Assembly (NCBI GenBank): GCA_039621445.1
Contig: CP154955.1
Coordinates: 55,495,341 to 55,559,340, forward strand
DNA: 64,000 nucleotides
Source: Euglena gracilis
Taxonomy: Eukaryota > Euglenida > Euglenophyceae > Euglenales
Reading direction: 5' to 3'
A program made the position numbers and the translations under genes. The notes below the pieces were generated by a model. The model did not search any database and was not told the DNA's origin. It was given only the letters and a program-made list of their open reading frames with translations. This document shows, one piece after another, positions 31,055-44,354 of the stretch. Every line of letters begins with the position of its first letter. Position 1 is the stretch's first letter.

Positions 31055-31432
31055 TTGCCCCTCAGTGAAAAAGAAACTGATAGGCAAAAAACGAAAAAAA
31101 TTTGCTACAAATTTTTCCTCATAGAGCCCAAAATTTTCATTTGCGGCCATTTTAACTATAAGTGCTTGGTGTGCCGTGGACCCCTCCGGTTGAGCCTGCT
31201 GGGGGCAGGCACCCTACAGCACCCCCCCGGCTGGAAAGCACAAGCCTGGACATTGCCTTTCTTGCTATCTGAACAAATTCGGGATCATGTTTCCAGCTCC
31301 CAGGGAAAGGATTTTTTCATTTCGGCACCAAGCAAAAGAAAACCTCAGATGGAAATCATTGGTTGTAAGAGAAAACATTTCTCTGCAAAAAAACGAGCAA
31401 TAAAACGAAATCGTATACGGCCAAGGAGGTGA
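31055..31432 (+). CDS. unrecognised 125-codon ORF with a basic C-terminus
   Basis: An open frame from ATG to TGA. It includes YKCLVCRGPL (CxxC) and ends in a very basic stretch (CKRKHFSAKKRAIKRNRIRP) resembling a nuclear or RNA-binding tail. There is no family match by eye, no introns can be inferred, and flanking DNA is repetitive, so it may be spurious. Confidence 0.2.
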   Translation: MPLSEKETDRQKTKKICYKFFLIEPKIFICGHFNYKCLVCRGPLRLSLLGAGTLQHPPGWKAQAWTLPFLLSEQIRDHVSSSQGKDFFISAPSKRKPQMEIIGCKRKHFSAKKRAIKRNRIRPRR

Positions 31433-31514
31433 TCTGCCACACTGTCATTTGCACCACAACTTGCAAAAAGAGAAAACACATTGGCGGGCGTACCAAAAGA
31501 CACGCTCAAAGAAA

Positions 31515-31576
31515 TGTGGGCGCATCTACGGACGCGCTCATAGATGTGGGCGCATCAACGGACACGCTCTTAGAAT
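31515..31576. repeat. 27-31-bp direct repeat, two units
   Basis: ATGTGGGCGCATC(T/A)ACGGAC(G/A)CGCTC occurs twice in tandem. Confidence 0.6.
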
Positions 31577-32153
31577 GCAATCTGCATATTAAGATGCTCA
31601 CGCAACAAAAACCTGTCATCAGACCATTTTTCAAATGTGTCAGATTATTTTTGAGTCAGGGTGGTCCTTAAATTTAAAATTTCTGCCATCATGTTCAAGG
31701 AAATAGGAACATGAGAATGAAAACTGATGGTGAACTTTCTTGGTCCTCAACGGGCAGTGCTTGAACGGGGAACAAATCCCAAACAATCCTTGGCTTGTTG
31801 AATGTCATTCCTCGCAACCACAACCCCGCTTGGCATCTGAAACAAATGGTCTGGCTGCCCATCCCAGTCAAGGAAAGGGATACACGCAGGGGGCACTCAG
31901 CATCGGGTTTGATAAGAACCGTCGTGTGGGGAAGATTCCTCATTAAACCCTGGCAATTTTGGGAATGGGGGAATAACCAAATGAGGTCCTTGATGTTCTT
32001 CTGTTGCTTGCCTTGAATCTGTGTGGCATGATGACACACCAATAAGAAAATGGAGAGTGCTTTCCAATGAATGCAGCAATGACAACAAGAAATAAGAAAA
32101 TGAATTTGCACAGCAGAAGACAAAATTGGGAATTCGTGTTCCGCAACACACCA
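31577..32153. other. region downstream of the reductase stop codon; probable 3' UTR plus intergenic DNA
   Basis: AT-richer and non-repetitive compared with its surroundings. The reductase gene, read on the minus strand, ends at 32154. I see no clear second gene. Minus-strand frames such as 32123-31695 lack recognisable domains. Confidence 0.4.
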
Positions 32154-32267
32154 TCACAGCTTGATGCAGCGATCATTGTCACAGAATGTCTGTTGGTTCT
32201 CCTTCACTGTTTCAGCCTTTGACGAACCAGAGGATAAAGACACATCATTCTTCACCTTCCGAATCGC
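32154..32267 (-). CDS. rtpR: reductase last exon with C-terminal cysteine pair and stop
   Basis: The splice acceptor TTTTTCAG precedes AIRKVKNDV. The exon ends [12 protein letters not shown] then TGA. The Cys pair five residues apart is the thiol shuttle that re-reduces the active site through thioredoxin. Confidence 0.9.
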   Translation of the reverse strand, partial: AIRKVKNDVSLSSGSSKAETVKENQQTFCDNDRCIKL

Positions 32268-35200
32268 CTGAAAAAGCCGCATGAACACTAATTCCTCTTA
32301 CCAACCCACCCGAATTTCCAACAAACGTCGAAATGACAAAAGTTGTGGTTGGATAAAGGGAACAGTCAGTCACTTTTTTCCAAAAACGTGGACCAATCAG
32401 GCTTCTTCTTGAGGAAGCTTTGCCCAATTGGCTAATTGGCCTCCAGGACAAAACTGGCCAAATTCAGCAAGGCCACGAAAAGGCCTCAGAAAACCTCCGA
32501 AAACAATTTTAAAAATATTTTAAAAATATGCGGATAAGAAAAAGTCATGACCGATCCACCCCTGAGTGGCATTTTTCCCCGGCCCCAGGGATGGATGGGA
32601 AGCCTTGAGGGGGGGGGGTGGTGGGTCGGACCCCCCCCCTCCTACCTCGAAACTGAGGGGGGCCGAAATTTTTTCGATTTCATGGACGAAGGGCCGGAAA
32701 TCGGGTCAGAATCAAACCCTGATTTTTCTTTGAAAATCGATCCAAAAATGCTCATTTTTTGAATTTTTTTGAACATGTTTTTGGGGGAACACCAACACAT
32801 CAAAAAATGGGCAATATGGCCAAAAGTCAGCAAAAGGGGTGTTTTTTTGCTCATTTTCCGGCGCACAGCGCCGGAAGAAAAATTTCTGTCAAAGAGGGGG
32901 GGGGTGGGGGGTCCGGACCCCCCCTCCCAACATCTAGCGGGGGGGGTGGTCCGGACCAGGTTTTGAATAGTGCTGAGCTCTTTATGAGCGTGCCCCCACC
33001 CCTTCATTGACCCCGGCCCGGCGGCCCGGCGGCCAGGCCAGCGGCCCAGCGACCCGGCGGCCCGGCGACCCAGCAGCCCGGCCGGCCCGGCCTGGGCTTG
33101 GGAGGGGGTTGAAAAACGCTCATTTTCGATTTTTTTCGACTTTTTTGACCCAAAATCAATGGGTTGGCGGCCCTGGACGGGGCGCTGGCGGGTCGAAAAA
33201 CGCTCCTTTTCGGCTCAAAAACAGTTTTTCCAGGTCCGGGCGGCCCCAAAACATCGTTTCGGGCAAAAAAATTTTTTTCGATTTTTTCGACTTTTTTTGA
33301 CCGGTTTTGACCGAAAATCAATGGGTCGGCGGCCCTAAACGAGGCGCTGGCAGGTCGAAAAACGCTCCTTTTCGGCTCAAAAACAGTTTTTCCGGGTCCG
33401 GGCGGCCCCAAAACATCGTTTCGGGCAAAAAATTTTTTTTCGATTTTTTCGACTTTTTTTGACCGGTTTTGACCCAAAATCAATGGGTTGGCGGCCCTGG
33501 ACGGGGCGCTGGCAGGTCGAAAAACGCTCCTTTTCGGCTCAAAAACAGTTTTTCCGGGTCCGGGCGGCCCCAAAACATCGTTTCGGGCAAAAAAATTTTT
33601 TTCGATTTTTTTCGACTTTTTTGACCCGGGTTTGACCCAAAGTCAATGGGTCGGCGGCCCAAAACGAGGCGCTGTCGGGTCGAAAAACGGTCGTTTTCGG
33701 CTCAAAAACAGTTTTTCCGGGTCCGGGAGGCCCAAAAACATCGTTTCGGGCAAAAAAATTTTTTCCGATTTTTTTCGACTTTTTTGACCCGGTTTTGACC
33801 CAAAGTCAATGGGTCGGCGGCCCAAAACGGGGCGCCGGCGGGTCGAAAAACGGTCGTTTTCGGCTCAAAAACAGTTTTTCAGGGTCCGGGAGGCCCAAAA
33901 ACATCGTTTTGGGAAAAAATTTTTTGATTGTTTTCGACTGTTTTGGCCGAAAACGGCCAAGTCGAACAGTGGAAAAAATCTACAAAATGGCCTAAAATGG
34001 CCAAAATTGGCCGAAAAACGCCCATATCTCGGGCTACGCGGGGAGTTGTGGGGAAACCATAATCCCAGTACATAGAGCGTCCCAGGGGCTTCAATTTAGG
34101 TCTCTGGACATTTCCTTTCATTTTGCATCATTTTCGAGAAATTTTGAAAACATCGATTTTTTGACCCCCCACCCCCCGAAAACGGCTAAGTAGGACAGAG
34201 GAAAAAATGTACAAAACGGCCATCCGGGCCGAAAACGGCCGTATCTCGGGCTGGGCGGGGAGGTGCGGGGAAATCAAAATACCGGTGGATGGGGCGTTCC
34301 AAGGGCTTCAAATTAGGTCTCGGGACATTTCCTTTGATTTCACTTCATTTTGGAGATATTTTGAAAATTGACATTTTTTTGGCCGAAATGGCAGAGTCCA
34401 AAGGGGGGGGGGGGCTTATCCAGGGGGGGCGGGTAAATCCTACCCAGTTTGGACCCCTTCGCGCGTGAATAACTCGGGCCTGGCGGGGAGTTGGGGGTCA
34501 ACTCCGGGTGATTCGGAAACTAGGAATCCAGTCGCTCGCGACTGAAAAAAAAAATTCCGGGAACCGGGCCGGGATCATGGTGATAATTTGTCGGTTCCCG
34601 AGGTGGCCCCGACCCGGGGGGGGGGGGGGTCGAGGGGGGGGTTTCGCCGGTGGTAAGCTTCGCTCTTACCCATAAAGGGATAAGAGCTCAGCGACCAGGG
34701 TGTGACGTAGAGCTGAGCTCTTTGGGAGACCACCCCAGCCTGGCCCGGCCGGGCTGCCGGGGCGCCTTCCGGGGTCATGATGGCCATCCGGGGTCATGAT
34801 GGCCATCCAGGATGCGCATCATGACCATGAGGGCCATGAGGGGCCCCAATTTTCGGCTCGAAAACACTTTTTCCGGGTCCAGGAAGCCAAAAAACATGGT
34901 TTTGGGCACAAAAAATTTTCGATTTTTTTCGACTTTTTGCCCCGAAAACGGCTAAATCGGATAGAGGGAAAAGTGTACAAAAAGAAATACTCCACCTTTG
35001 GGATGCCAAGCACGTCATTTACCTGCACTTTGGTTTTGAGGCTCTTCCACCTCTGCAGGCCACCCACATCGTCTGGAGACATGACCTCAGACGTCAGCGT
35101 CTGCAGATCAACCCTGGGACAGGATTTTTCCATCGAGCTTCAACGCAAAGGTCAACGGCGACCAAAGTTGGAGAAGCTGATGCCTCTGCCAGGTCACTTC

Positions 35201-38200
35201 AGGAGTGTGTGCCCTTCTTTCTCTTTGCCGTGTCGGTTGGTTGCCTTGAATTACAAAGCAAATGTGTACAATTGATCCCGCAGAGGAGGGGGGGCACCCC
35301 CTTCCGAAACTAGAGGGCGACCCCCACCACCATACAATTGCTTACCGACCCCCCCGGGGGGGGGGGGGGGGGGGGTCACTCCACTTTTTTTAAAAACCAG
35401 TCACTCACTGGCCATTTTTGGCCAAAAAAAATTTTCCGGCGCCTTCGGCGCCGGGGTCACTCAAGCCACTTTTGCCCACTCCTGGCCGACCCCCCCCCGG
35501 GGGGGGGGGGGGGGTCCGGGCCAAAAACCAGTCAGTCACTCTGAAAAAACCAGTCAGCCACCCCCCCGAGGGGGGGGTCGGTCAGTGCTTAAACAATTGC
35601 CTGCCCACCACCTTTACCCCCTGGGGAGGGGGGGGGTTGACCCCCCTACCACTTTCCTCATGTCTGCAAAGCTTCCCATACAACCCTGGAGGCGGTTTAA
35701 CAATTTTCAAATGTTTTCAGCACTCAAAGCAAGCCGCCCTTGTAGGATAGATCTTTTAATTTAATTGATGGCACCTTTTTCACATTGGCGGAGCCTCGAA
35801 AATATGTCTGTGTTCGTGCACCTTGGAATTGCACGCAAACACACACATGCACATGTGTGGGTGCGTGTGTGCGCATGTGTGTGTCTGTGTGTGTGTGTGT
35901 GTGCTTGTGCTTGTGTACGCGTGCGTGGGACTGTCTGAGAAGCGAAGGGAAAAGGCGAAGAAGATGCCAGCTGTTGGCATGGTTCGACAACGTGCGAATG
36001 TCCGGAAATCAACACAAGGCAGGGAGACAGACACACAAAGCAGGGAGGGATGGTGTGTACACACACCGGTTGGCGGCCGCACAGCCTCAGCCGTGCCAGT
36101 CGCCCCCGGTCACCGGGAACCCGCGCAGGCAGGAGGACTTCTACGGCCGGTGCCGCTTGGCGTCTGTGTTGGCAATGGCGGTGGCATCAGGCTTTTGCTT
36201 AAGCACCCGGGGGGGGGGGGGGGCACTGGCTAGCCAAACGGCTAGAAACTGGAAAAAATGGACTAGCTAGACCAGGGTGTGACGTAGAGCTGAGCTCTTT
36301 GGGAGACCACCCCAGCCCGGCCCGGCGGCCCGGACCGGCCGGCGGCCCGGCCGGGCCGCCGGGGCGCCTTCCGGGGTCATGATGGCCATCCGGAGTCATG
36401 ATGGCCATCCGGGGTCATGATGGCCATCCGGGGTCATGATGGCCATCCGGGGTCATGATGGCCATCCGGGGTCATGATGGCCATCCGGGGTCATGATGGC
36501 CATCATTGGTCCTCATGGCCATCATTGGTCATCATGGCCATCATTGGGCATGAGCCCATCATTGGGCAGGATGCGCATCATGACCATGAGGGCCATGAGG
36601 GGCTGGGGGGGTTGAAAAACGCCAATTTTCGGCTCGAAAACACTTTTTCCGGGTCCAGGAAGCCAAAAAACATGCTTTTGGGCACAAAAAATTTTTTTCG
36701 ATTTCTTTCGACTTTTTGCCCCGAAAACGGCTAAGTCGGATAGAGGGAAAAGTGTACAAAAAGAAATACTCCACCTTTGGGATGCCAAGCACGTCATTTA
36801 CCTGCACTTTGGTTTTGAGGCTCTTCCACCTCTGCAGGCCACCCACATCGTCTGGAGACATGACCTCAGACGTCAGCGTCTGCAGATCAACCCTGGGACA
36901 GGATTTTTCCGTCGAGCTTCAACGCAAAGGTCAACGGCGACCAAAGTTGGAGAAGCTGATGCCTCTGCCAGGTCACTTCAGGAGTGTGTGCCCTTCTTTC
37001 TCTTTGCCGTGTCGGTTGGTTGCCTTGAATTACAAAGCAAATGTGTACAGTTGATCCCGCAGAGGAGGGGGGGCACCCCCTTCCGAAACTAGAGGGCGAC
37101 CCCCACCACCATACAATTGCTTACCGACCCCCCGGGGGGGGGGGGAGGGGAGGTGACTCCACTTTTTTTAAAAACCAGTCACTCACTCATTTTCAAAAAA
37201 CCAGCCAGTCACTACCCCCCCGGAGGGGGGGGGGTCGGTCAGTGCTTAAACAATTGCCTGCCCACCACCTTTACCCCCTGGGGAGGGGGGGGGGTTGACC
37301 CCCCTACCACTTTCCTCATGTCTGCAAAGCTTCCCATACAACCCTGGAGGCGGTTTAACAATTTTCAAATGTTTTCAGCACTCAAAGCAAGCCGCCCTTG
37401 TAGGATAGATCTTTTAATTTAATTGATGGCACCTTTTTCACATTGGCGGAGCCTCGAAAATGTGTCTGTGTTCGTGCACCTTGGAATTGCACGCAAACAC
37501 ACACATGCACATGTGTGGGTGCGTGTGTGCGCATATGTGTGTCTGTGTGTGTGTGTGTGTGTGTGCTTGTGCTTGTGTACGCGTGCGTGGGACTGTCTGA
37601 GAAGCGAAGGGAAAAGGCGAAGAAGATGCCAGCTGTTGGCGTGGTTCGACAACGTGCGAATGTCCGGAAATCAACACAAGGCAGGGAGACAGACACACAA
37701 AGCAGGGAGGGATGGTGTGTACACACACCGGTTGGCGGCCGCACAGCCTCAGCCGTGCCAGTCGCCCCCGGTCACCGGGAACCCGCGCAGGCAAGAGGAC
37801 TTCTACGGCCGGTGCCGCTTGGCGTCTGTGTTGGCAATGGCGGTGGCATCAGGCTTTTGCTTAAGCACCCGGGGGGGGGGGAACTGGCTAGCCAAACAGC
37901 TAGACACTGGAAAAAATGGACTAGCTAGACCAGGGTGTGACGTAGAGCTGAGCTCTTTGGGAGACCACCCCAGCCCGGCCCGGCGGCCCGGACCGGCCGG
38001 CGGCCCGGCCGGGCCGCCGGGGCGCCTTCCGGGGTCATGATGGCCATCCGGAGTCATGATGGCCATCCGGGGTCATGATGGCCATCATTGGTCATCATGG
38101 CCATCATTGGTCATCATGGCCATCATTGGGCATGATGGCCCATCATTGGGCAGGATGCGCATCATGACCATGAGGGCCATGAAGGGCTGGGGGGGTTGAA

Positions 38201-41200
38201 AAAACGCCAATTTTCGGCTCGAAAACACTTTTTCCGGGTCCAGGAAGCCAAAAAACATGCTTTTGGGCACAAAAATTTTTTTCGATTTTTTTCGACTTTT
38301 TGCCCCGAAAACGGCTAAATCGGATAGAGGGGAAAGTGTACAAAAAGAAATACTCCACCTTTGGGAGCCAAGCACGTCATTTACCTGCACTTTGGTTTTG
38401 AGGCTCTTCCACCTCTGCAGGCCACCCACATCGTCTGGAGACATGACCTCAGACGTCAGCGTCTGCAGATCAACCCTGGGACAGGATTTTTCCATCGAGC
38501 TTCAACGCAAAGGTCAACGGCGACTAAAATTGGAGAAGCTGATGCCTCTGCCAGGTCACTTCAGGAGTGTGTGCCCTTCTTTCTCTTTGCCGTGTCGGTT
38601 GGTTGCCTTGAATTACAAAGCAAATGTGTACAGTTGATCCCGCAGAGGAGGGGGGGCACCCCCTTCCGAAACTAGAGGGCGACCCCCACCACCATACAAT
38701 TGCTTACCGACCCCCCGGGGGGGGGGGAGGGGAGGTGACTCCACTTTTTTTAAAAACCAGTCACTCACTCATTTTCAAAAAACCAGCCAGTCACTACCCC
38801 CCCGGAGGGGGGGGGGTCGGTCAGTGCTTAAACAATTGCCTGCCCACCACCTTTACCCCCTGGGGAGGGGGGGGGGTTGACCCCCCTACCACTTTCCTCA
38901 TGTCTGCAAAGCTTCCCATACAACCCTGGAGGCGGTTTAACAATTTTCAAATGTTTTCAGCACTCAAAGCAAGCCGCCCTTGTAGGATAGATCTTTTAAT
39001 TTAATTGATGGCACCTTTTTCACATTGGCGGAGCCTCGAAAATGTGTCTGTGTTCGTGCACCTTGGAATTGCACGCAAACACACACATGCACATGTGTGG
39101 GTGCGTGTGTGCGCATATGTGTGTCTGTGTGTGTGTGTGTGTGTGCTTGTGCTTGTGTACGCGTGCGTGGGACTGTCTGAGAAGCGAAGGGAAAAGGCGA
39201 AGAAGATGCCAGCTGTTGGCGTGGTTCGACAACGTGCGAATGTCCGGAAATCAACACAAGGCAGGGAGACAGACACACAAAGCAGGGAGGGATGGTGTGT
39301 ACACACACCGGTTGGCGGCCGCACAGCCTCAGCCGTGCCAGTCGCCCCCGGTCACCGGGAACCCGCGCAGGCAAGAGGACTTCTACGGCCGGTGCCGCTT
39401 GGCGTCTGTGTTGGCAATGGCGGTGGCATCAGGCTTTTGCTTAAGCACCCGGGGGGGGGGGAACTGGCTAGCCAAACAGCTAGACACTGGAAAAAATGGA
39501 CTAGCTAGACCAGGGTGTGACGTAGAGCTGAGCTCTTTGGGAGACCACCCCAGCCCGGCCCGGCGGCCCGGACCGGCCGGCGGCCCGGCCGGGCCGCCGG
39601 GGCGCCTTCCGGGGTCATGATGGCCATCCGGAGTCATGATGGCCATCCGGGGTCATGATGGCCATCATTGGTCATCATGGCCATCATTGGTCATCATGGC
39701 CATCATTGGGCATGATGGCCCATCATTGGGCAGGATGCGCATCATGACCATGAGGGCCATGAAGGGCTGGGGGGGTTGAAAAAACGCCAATTTTCGGCTC
39801 GAAAACACTTTTTCCGGGTCCAGGAAGCCAAAAAACATGCTTTTGGGCACAAAAATTTTTTTCGATTTTTTTCGACTTTTTGCCCCGAAAACGGCTAAAT
39901 CGGATAGAGGGGAAAGTGTACAAAAAGAAATACTCCACCTTTGGGAGCCAAGCACGTCATTTACCTGCACTTTGGTTTTGAGGCTCTTCCACCTCTGCAG
40001 GCCACCCACATCGTCTGGAGACATGACCTCAGACGTCAGCGTCTGCAGATCAACCCTGGGACAGGATTTTTCCATCGAGCTTCAACGCAAAGGTCAACGG
40101 CGACTAAAATTGGAGAAGCTGATGCCTCTGCCAGGTCACTTCAGGAGTGTGTGCCCTTCTTTCTCTTTGCCGTGTCGGTTGGTTGCCTTGAATTACAAAG
40201 CAAATGTGTACAGTTGATCCCGCAGAGGAGGGGGGGCACCCCCTTCCGAAACTAGAGGGCGACCCCCACCACCATACAATTGCTTACCGACCCCCCGGGG
40301 GGGGGGGGGAGGGGAGGTGACTCCACTTTTTTTAAAAACCAGTCACTCACTCATTTTCAAAAAACCAGCCAGTCACTACCCCCCCGGAGGGGGGGGGGGT
40401 CGGTCAGTGCTTAAACAATTGCCTGCCCACCACCTTTATCCCCTGGGGGGGGGGGGGGTTGACCCCCCTACCACTTTCCTCATGTCTGCAAAGCTTCCCA
40501 TACAACCCTGGAGGCGGTTTAACAATTTTCAAATGTTTTCAGCACTCAAAACAAGCCGCCCTTGTAGGATAGATCTTTTAATTAATTGATGGCACCTTTT
40601 TCACATTGGCGGAGCCTCGAAAATGTGTCTGTGTTCGTGCACCTTGGAATTGCACGCAAACACACACATGCACATGTGTGGGTGCGTGTGTGCGCATATG
40701 TGTGTCTGTGTGTGTGTGTGTGCTTGTGCTTGTGTACGCGTGCGTGGGACTGTCTGAGAAGCGAAGGGAAAAGGCGAAGAAGATGCCAGCTGTTGGCATG
40801 GTTCGACAACGTGCGAATGTCCGGAAGTCAACACAAGGCAGGGAGGGATGGTGCAAATGTCCGGATGTCAACAGGATCACGCCGGGGATTGGAGGAGACA
40901 GGGCGGCGGAGAAAAGAGCAAGCGTTCCGCGACCGGTCGCCAGTGGTGGACCCAGACACACAAAGCAGGGAGGGATGGTGTGTACACACACCGGTTGGCG
41001 GCCGCACAGCCTCAGCCGTGCCAGTCGCCCCCGGTCACCGGGAACCCGCGCAGGCAAGAGGACTTCTACGGCCGGTGCCGCTTGGCGTCTGTGTTGGCAA
41101 TGGCGGTGGCATCAGGCTTTTGCTTAAGCACCCGGGGGGGGGGGAACTGGCTAGCCAAACAGCTAGACACTGGAAAAAATGGACTAGCTAGACCAGGGTG

Positions 41201-44200
41201 TGACGTAGAGCTGAGCTCTTTGGGAGACCACCCCAGCCCGGCCCGGCGGCCCGGACCGGCCGGCGGCCCGGCCGGGCCGCCGGGGCGCCTTCCGGGGTCA
41301 TGATGGCCATCCGGAGTCATGATGGCCATCCGGGGTCATGATGGCCATCCGGGGTCATGATGGCCATCCGGGGTCATGATGGCCATCCGGGGTCATGATG
41401 GCCATCCGGGGTCATGATGGCCATCCGGGGTCATGATGGCCATCCGGGGTCATGGTGGCCATCATTGGTCATCATGGCCATCATTGCCAACTCTTGGTCA
41501 TCATGGTCATCATGGCCAGCTCTTATCAAAGGGATAAGAGCTCATCGACCCCCCCCTACCACCTACCTCAATACCGAAGGGCTTCCCATCCATCCCTGCC
41601 CGGCCCAAAGCCACCCACCAACTTTTTTTGGAAACCTGGCTGACTCAAAGTCTGACTAGTGGCCCACCCCCCGAGGGTGGGTCACACAGGGGCTAAATGA
41701 ATCCATGGTCTGGAGCTAAAAACCAGACCAGGGGAAGGAACGGGAAGGCCCGGTGCGGGGCGGGGGGGGGGGGTCGTCGACCCCCCACCAGGGGGAAATG
41801 CAACTTGGCCCTTCAAATTATGCAAGTCAAAAAAATGCAAAAAATGCAAAAAAATGCATTTTTTAAATGCATGAAAACCTTGAGAAAAAGCTGGAATATG
41901 ACAGAGCTTTGCTAAAATCAAAAAATTTTCCAGGGCAAAATATTTTATGCAAAAAAACGCAAAAAAATGCAAAAAAATCCAAACATGTGCCAACCAACTA
42001 CAAAAAATTTTTCCAGGGCAAAATATTTTATGCAAAAAAATGCAAATTTCGGGAAAACCTGATTATGCAAAAAAATGCAAATTATGCAACTTGCATTTCC
42101 CCCCCCTGCCCCCCACCCACTAACCCCCCCCTTATAAGTACACAGGTGCGCGCATTTTAAGGACGTAGTTTCGGACCCCAAGGGGTGCGCACTTATCGGG
42201 GCAGTGCGCACTTTTTAGGGCAAAGCCAAAAATACTGACATTACCCCCACTCTTTTTCAGTTTTCCCCCCAATTTTGTGATTTCAAGCAACGAGTCAAGC
42301 GATTATGTGTCAAATGTGTCAAATTTGGGCTTGGACGATAGAAATATTTGGTCTGAGAAGCACAATTCTGAGAATTGTGTGTGCTTTCTGACCTGAGCTG
42401 TGACAGTGATTTCTCCTTTGGAGGGTGCGCACTTTTTAGGGAGGTAGTTTCGGACCCTTGGGGGGGTGCGAACTTATTAGGGCACTGCGCACTTATTAGG
42501 GGGGGTTTACAGCATTTTGGCCGGGAAAATTTTTGAAATTTTTTTTGAAAAATGTACCCAAAATAGATGATTTTTTTATGGAAAACCATTTTTTTTACAA
42601 AAAAAACTCAAATTTTAAGCGTTAAAAATTGGTAGTATTTAGGGGAGGGGTGAAAAAAACGAAGGTCAACAAAATTGGCCACGTTTTTTCTCTTGGAAAT
42701 TGGGTTTTCAATGGAATTTTTTTTGCTCTGAAAAACCTCTAAAAATCAAGTTTTGAGAGGTTGTTGAAATTTTGGGAAATGTGAAAAAAAATGGCGTTTT
42801 GGGGATTTTTGGGGGGACCTCCAATGTGGGTCCCAAAATGGGTCCAAAATACACCTGGCACCGAAGGCGCCGGGAAAACCTTTTGGGTCCAAAAATTGGT
42901 GCTCTCGGAAATATGGGAAGAGGTGGTGGGGGGGGGGTCACCCCCCACCCACCACCCTGGCTGTTTGGCCGATTCTGCCCTGCCCCCGGCGGTCCACTTC
43001 AGAGGCTTTGGGTGTTGGGAATTTGGGTGTGCAATGCTGTGGCTGGCCCCTGCCCCGTTTCCAATTTTTTTTTCCGGAGTGACTGTCTAATTTCAGGTCA
43101 TTGAAGAAAATTGGCTGGGAAGAGGCTGCTTTTTTCCAGCCCGGGATCTCCCTCCCCCCCTCGAGTTTTCCAGCCCTTTGGGCGGCTGGACAATAATAGA
43201 TTTGTTGCTTTCGGGGATTCAAAAATGGGCGAAAATGGGCTGGAACGGGCTGGCAGGGGCAAGTTTGGGGGGGGGGATCAATTTTTTACATGATTTGCAG
43301 TTTTTGGACGTTTTTCCCATTTCGATTATTTTGGCACTGGGTTTGGCCATCTCAAAATTCAACAAACCTCCAAATACTGCTCTTCAGTGATGGCTTCGTA
43401 TGGCATCTGCTTGAACGCCCCCATTTCGTACCTCGGAAGGAAAGAAATCCCCTTCAGCTGGTACTGGAAATACTGCAGTGCTTGGGCAAGATGAGGCCCT
43501 TCTGTCTCCGGGTCGAAAGTGACGGTTGCTGAGACCTGACAACACATAGACATTATGTTCTTCAAAAATGCTGCAAATGTCGAGGTATGCAGAAAATAGC
43601 ACCCACACAGACCCCACAACCCAAAAAAAATGGGTGAAATTTTTTTGTGTCCCCCCTGGGGAGGGGGAACCTTCCCCCAGCCCCATGAACCCACTCCCCC
43701 TTTCCCTTTATTATTATTCCCCTTACATGTGTCTATCCTGATTGACAAATGGTTCCATCTGGTATCTGGTATCTGGTAAATGGTCCCAAAGAAAACATTT
43801 TTTTGGGCTGTGCTTACAAGCCTCGCAAGAGTCAGAGCAAGCCACTCCAGGGCTTTTCATGCAATTTTCTTTGCGTTTTTTTTGACCACACCAATAAATT
43901 GTTCTTGGAAACCATTGGGAAAATCACATATGGCAAAAAGTGGAGCCCCCAGGGTGTTGGGGGTTGTGGGGGGGGGTGTTGTGTGTGGCAAGGTTGGGTC
44001 TTGAATTTTGACGGATCTTGACATCTTGCAAAATCTCCAACAAACTCAAGGGGGCAGCAGCCAAAGATGATAAGGGTGGGTTCGAATTGGTGATTTTTTG
44101 GCAACTTTTGGTGATTTTTGGCCACTTTTGGCAATTGCATTCCATTTGCGGTAGTTGCGGAAAATTGCAGAAAGCGAAGAAATTGCAGAAAATTGTGGTA

Positions 44201-44322
44201 ATTGACTGGAAATTGCAAACCACATATTTTGGACCAATTTTGCGGTACCAGGAGTTTCAATGTGAAATTCAAGTGCATGCAACCGGGAAAACGAAGCATG
44301 TCACTTTCAGAGTTTGCACCAC

Positions 44323-44354
<32 letters not shown>

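Larger units (their letters stand above)
34693..41455. repeat. tandem amplification of a ~1.6 kb block carrying a reductase exon
   Basis: The block start GACCAGGGTGTGACGTAGAG recurs at 34693, 36270, 37928, 39508 and 41191 (spacings 1577, 1658, 1580, 1683). Each full unit contains, left to right, a GGTCATGATGGCCATCC minisatellite, a diverged 162-bp-type repeat, the 78-bp reductase exon, a small 8-bp-duplication transposon, a GT microsatellite and a truncated transposon end. Units 3 and 4 are nearly identical. Unit 1 keeps the full 273-bp transposon, while units 2-4 share a 150-bp deleted form, so amplification ran from an ancestral unit 1. Confidence 0.92.

Noticed and set aside
32157-32275. 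Independent small gene at the reductase 3' end
   Set aside because: The CX4C tail, phase-0 acceptor and fit with the preceding exon show it is the last reductase exon.
33004-33573. Repeated [10 protein letters not shown] peptide resembling a nucleotide-binding P-loop
   Set aside because: It arises from the 162-bp tandem repeat, there is no Walker B or fold context, and it sits in a reductase intron.
35780-36270. Cys/Val-rich and Thr/His-rich frames around the GT microsatellite
   Set aside because: They are translations of the GT/CA tract, repeated with each amplified unit. There is no splice or domain support.
34693-41455. CRISPR-like array
   Set aside because: Units are ~1.6 kb, contain transposons and an exon, and have no short unique spacers. 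The genome is eukaryotic.
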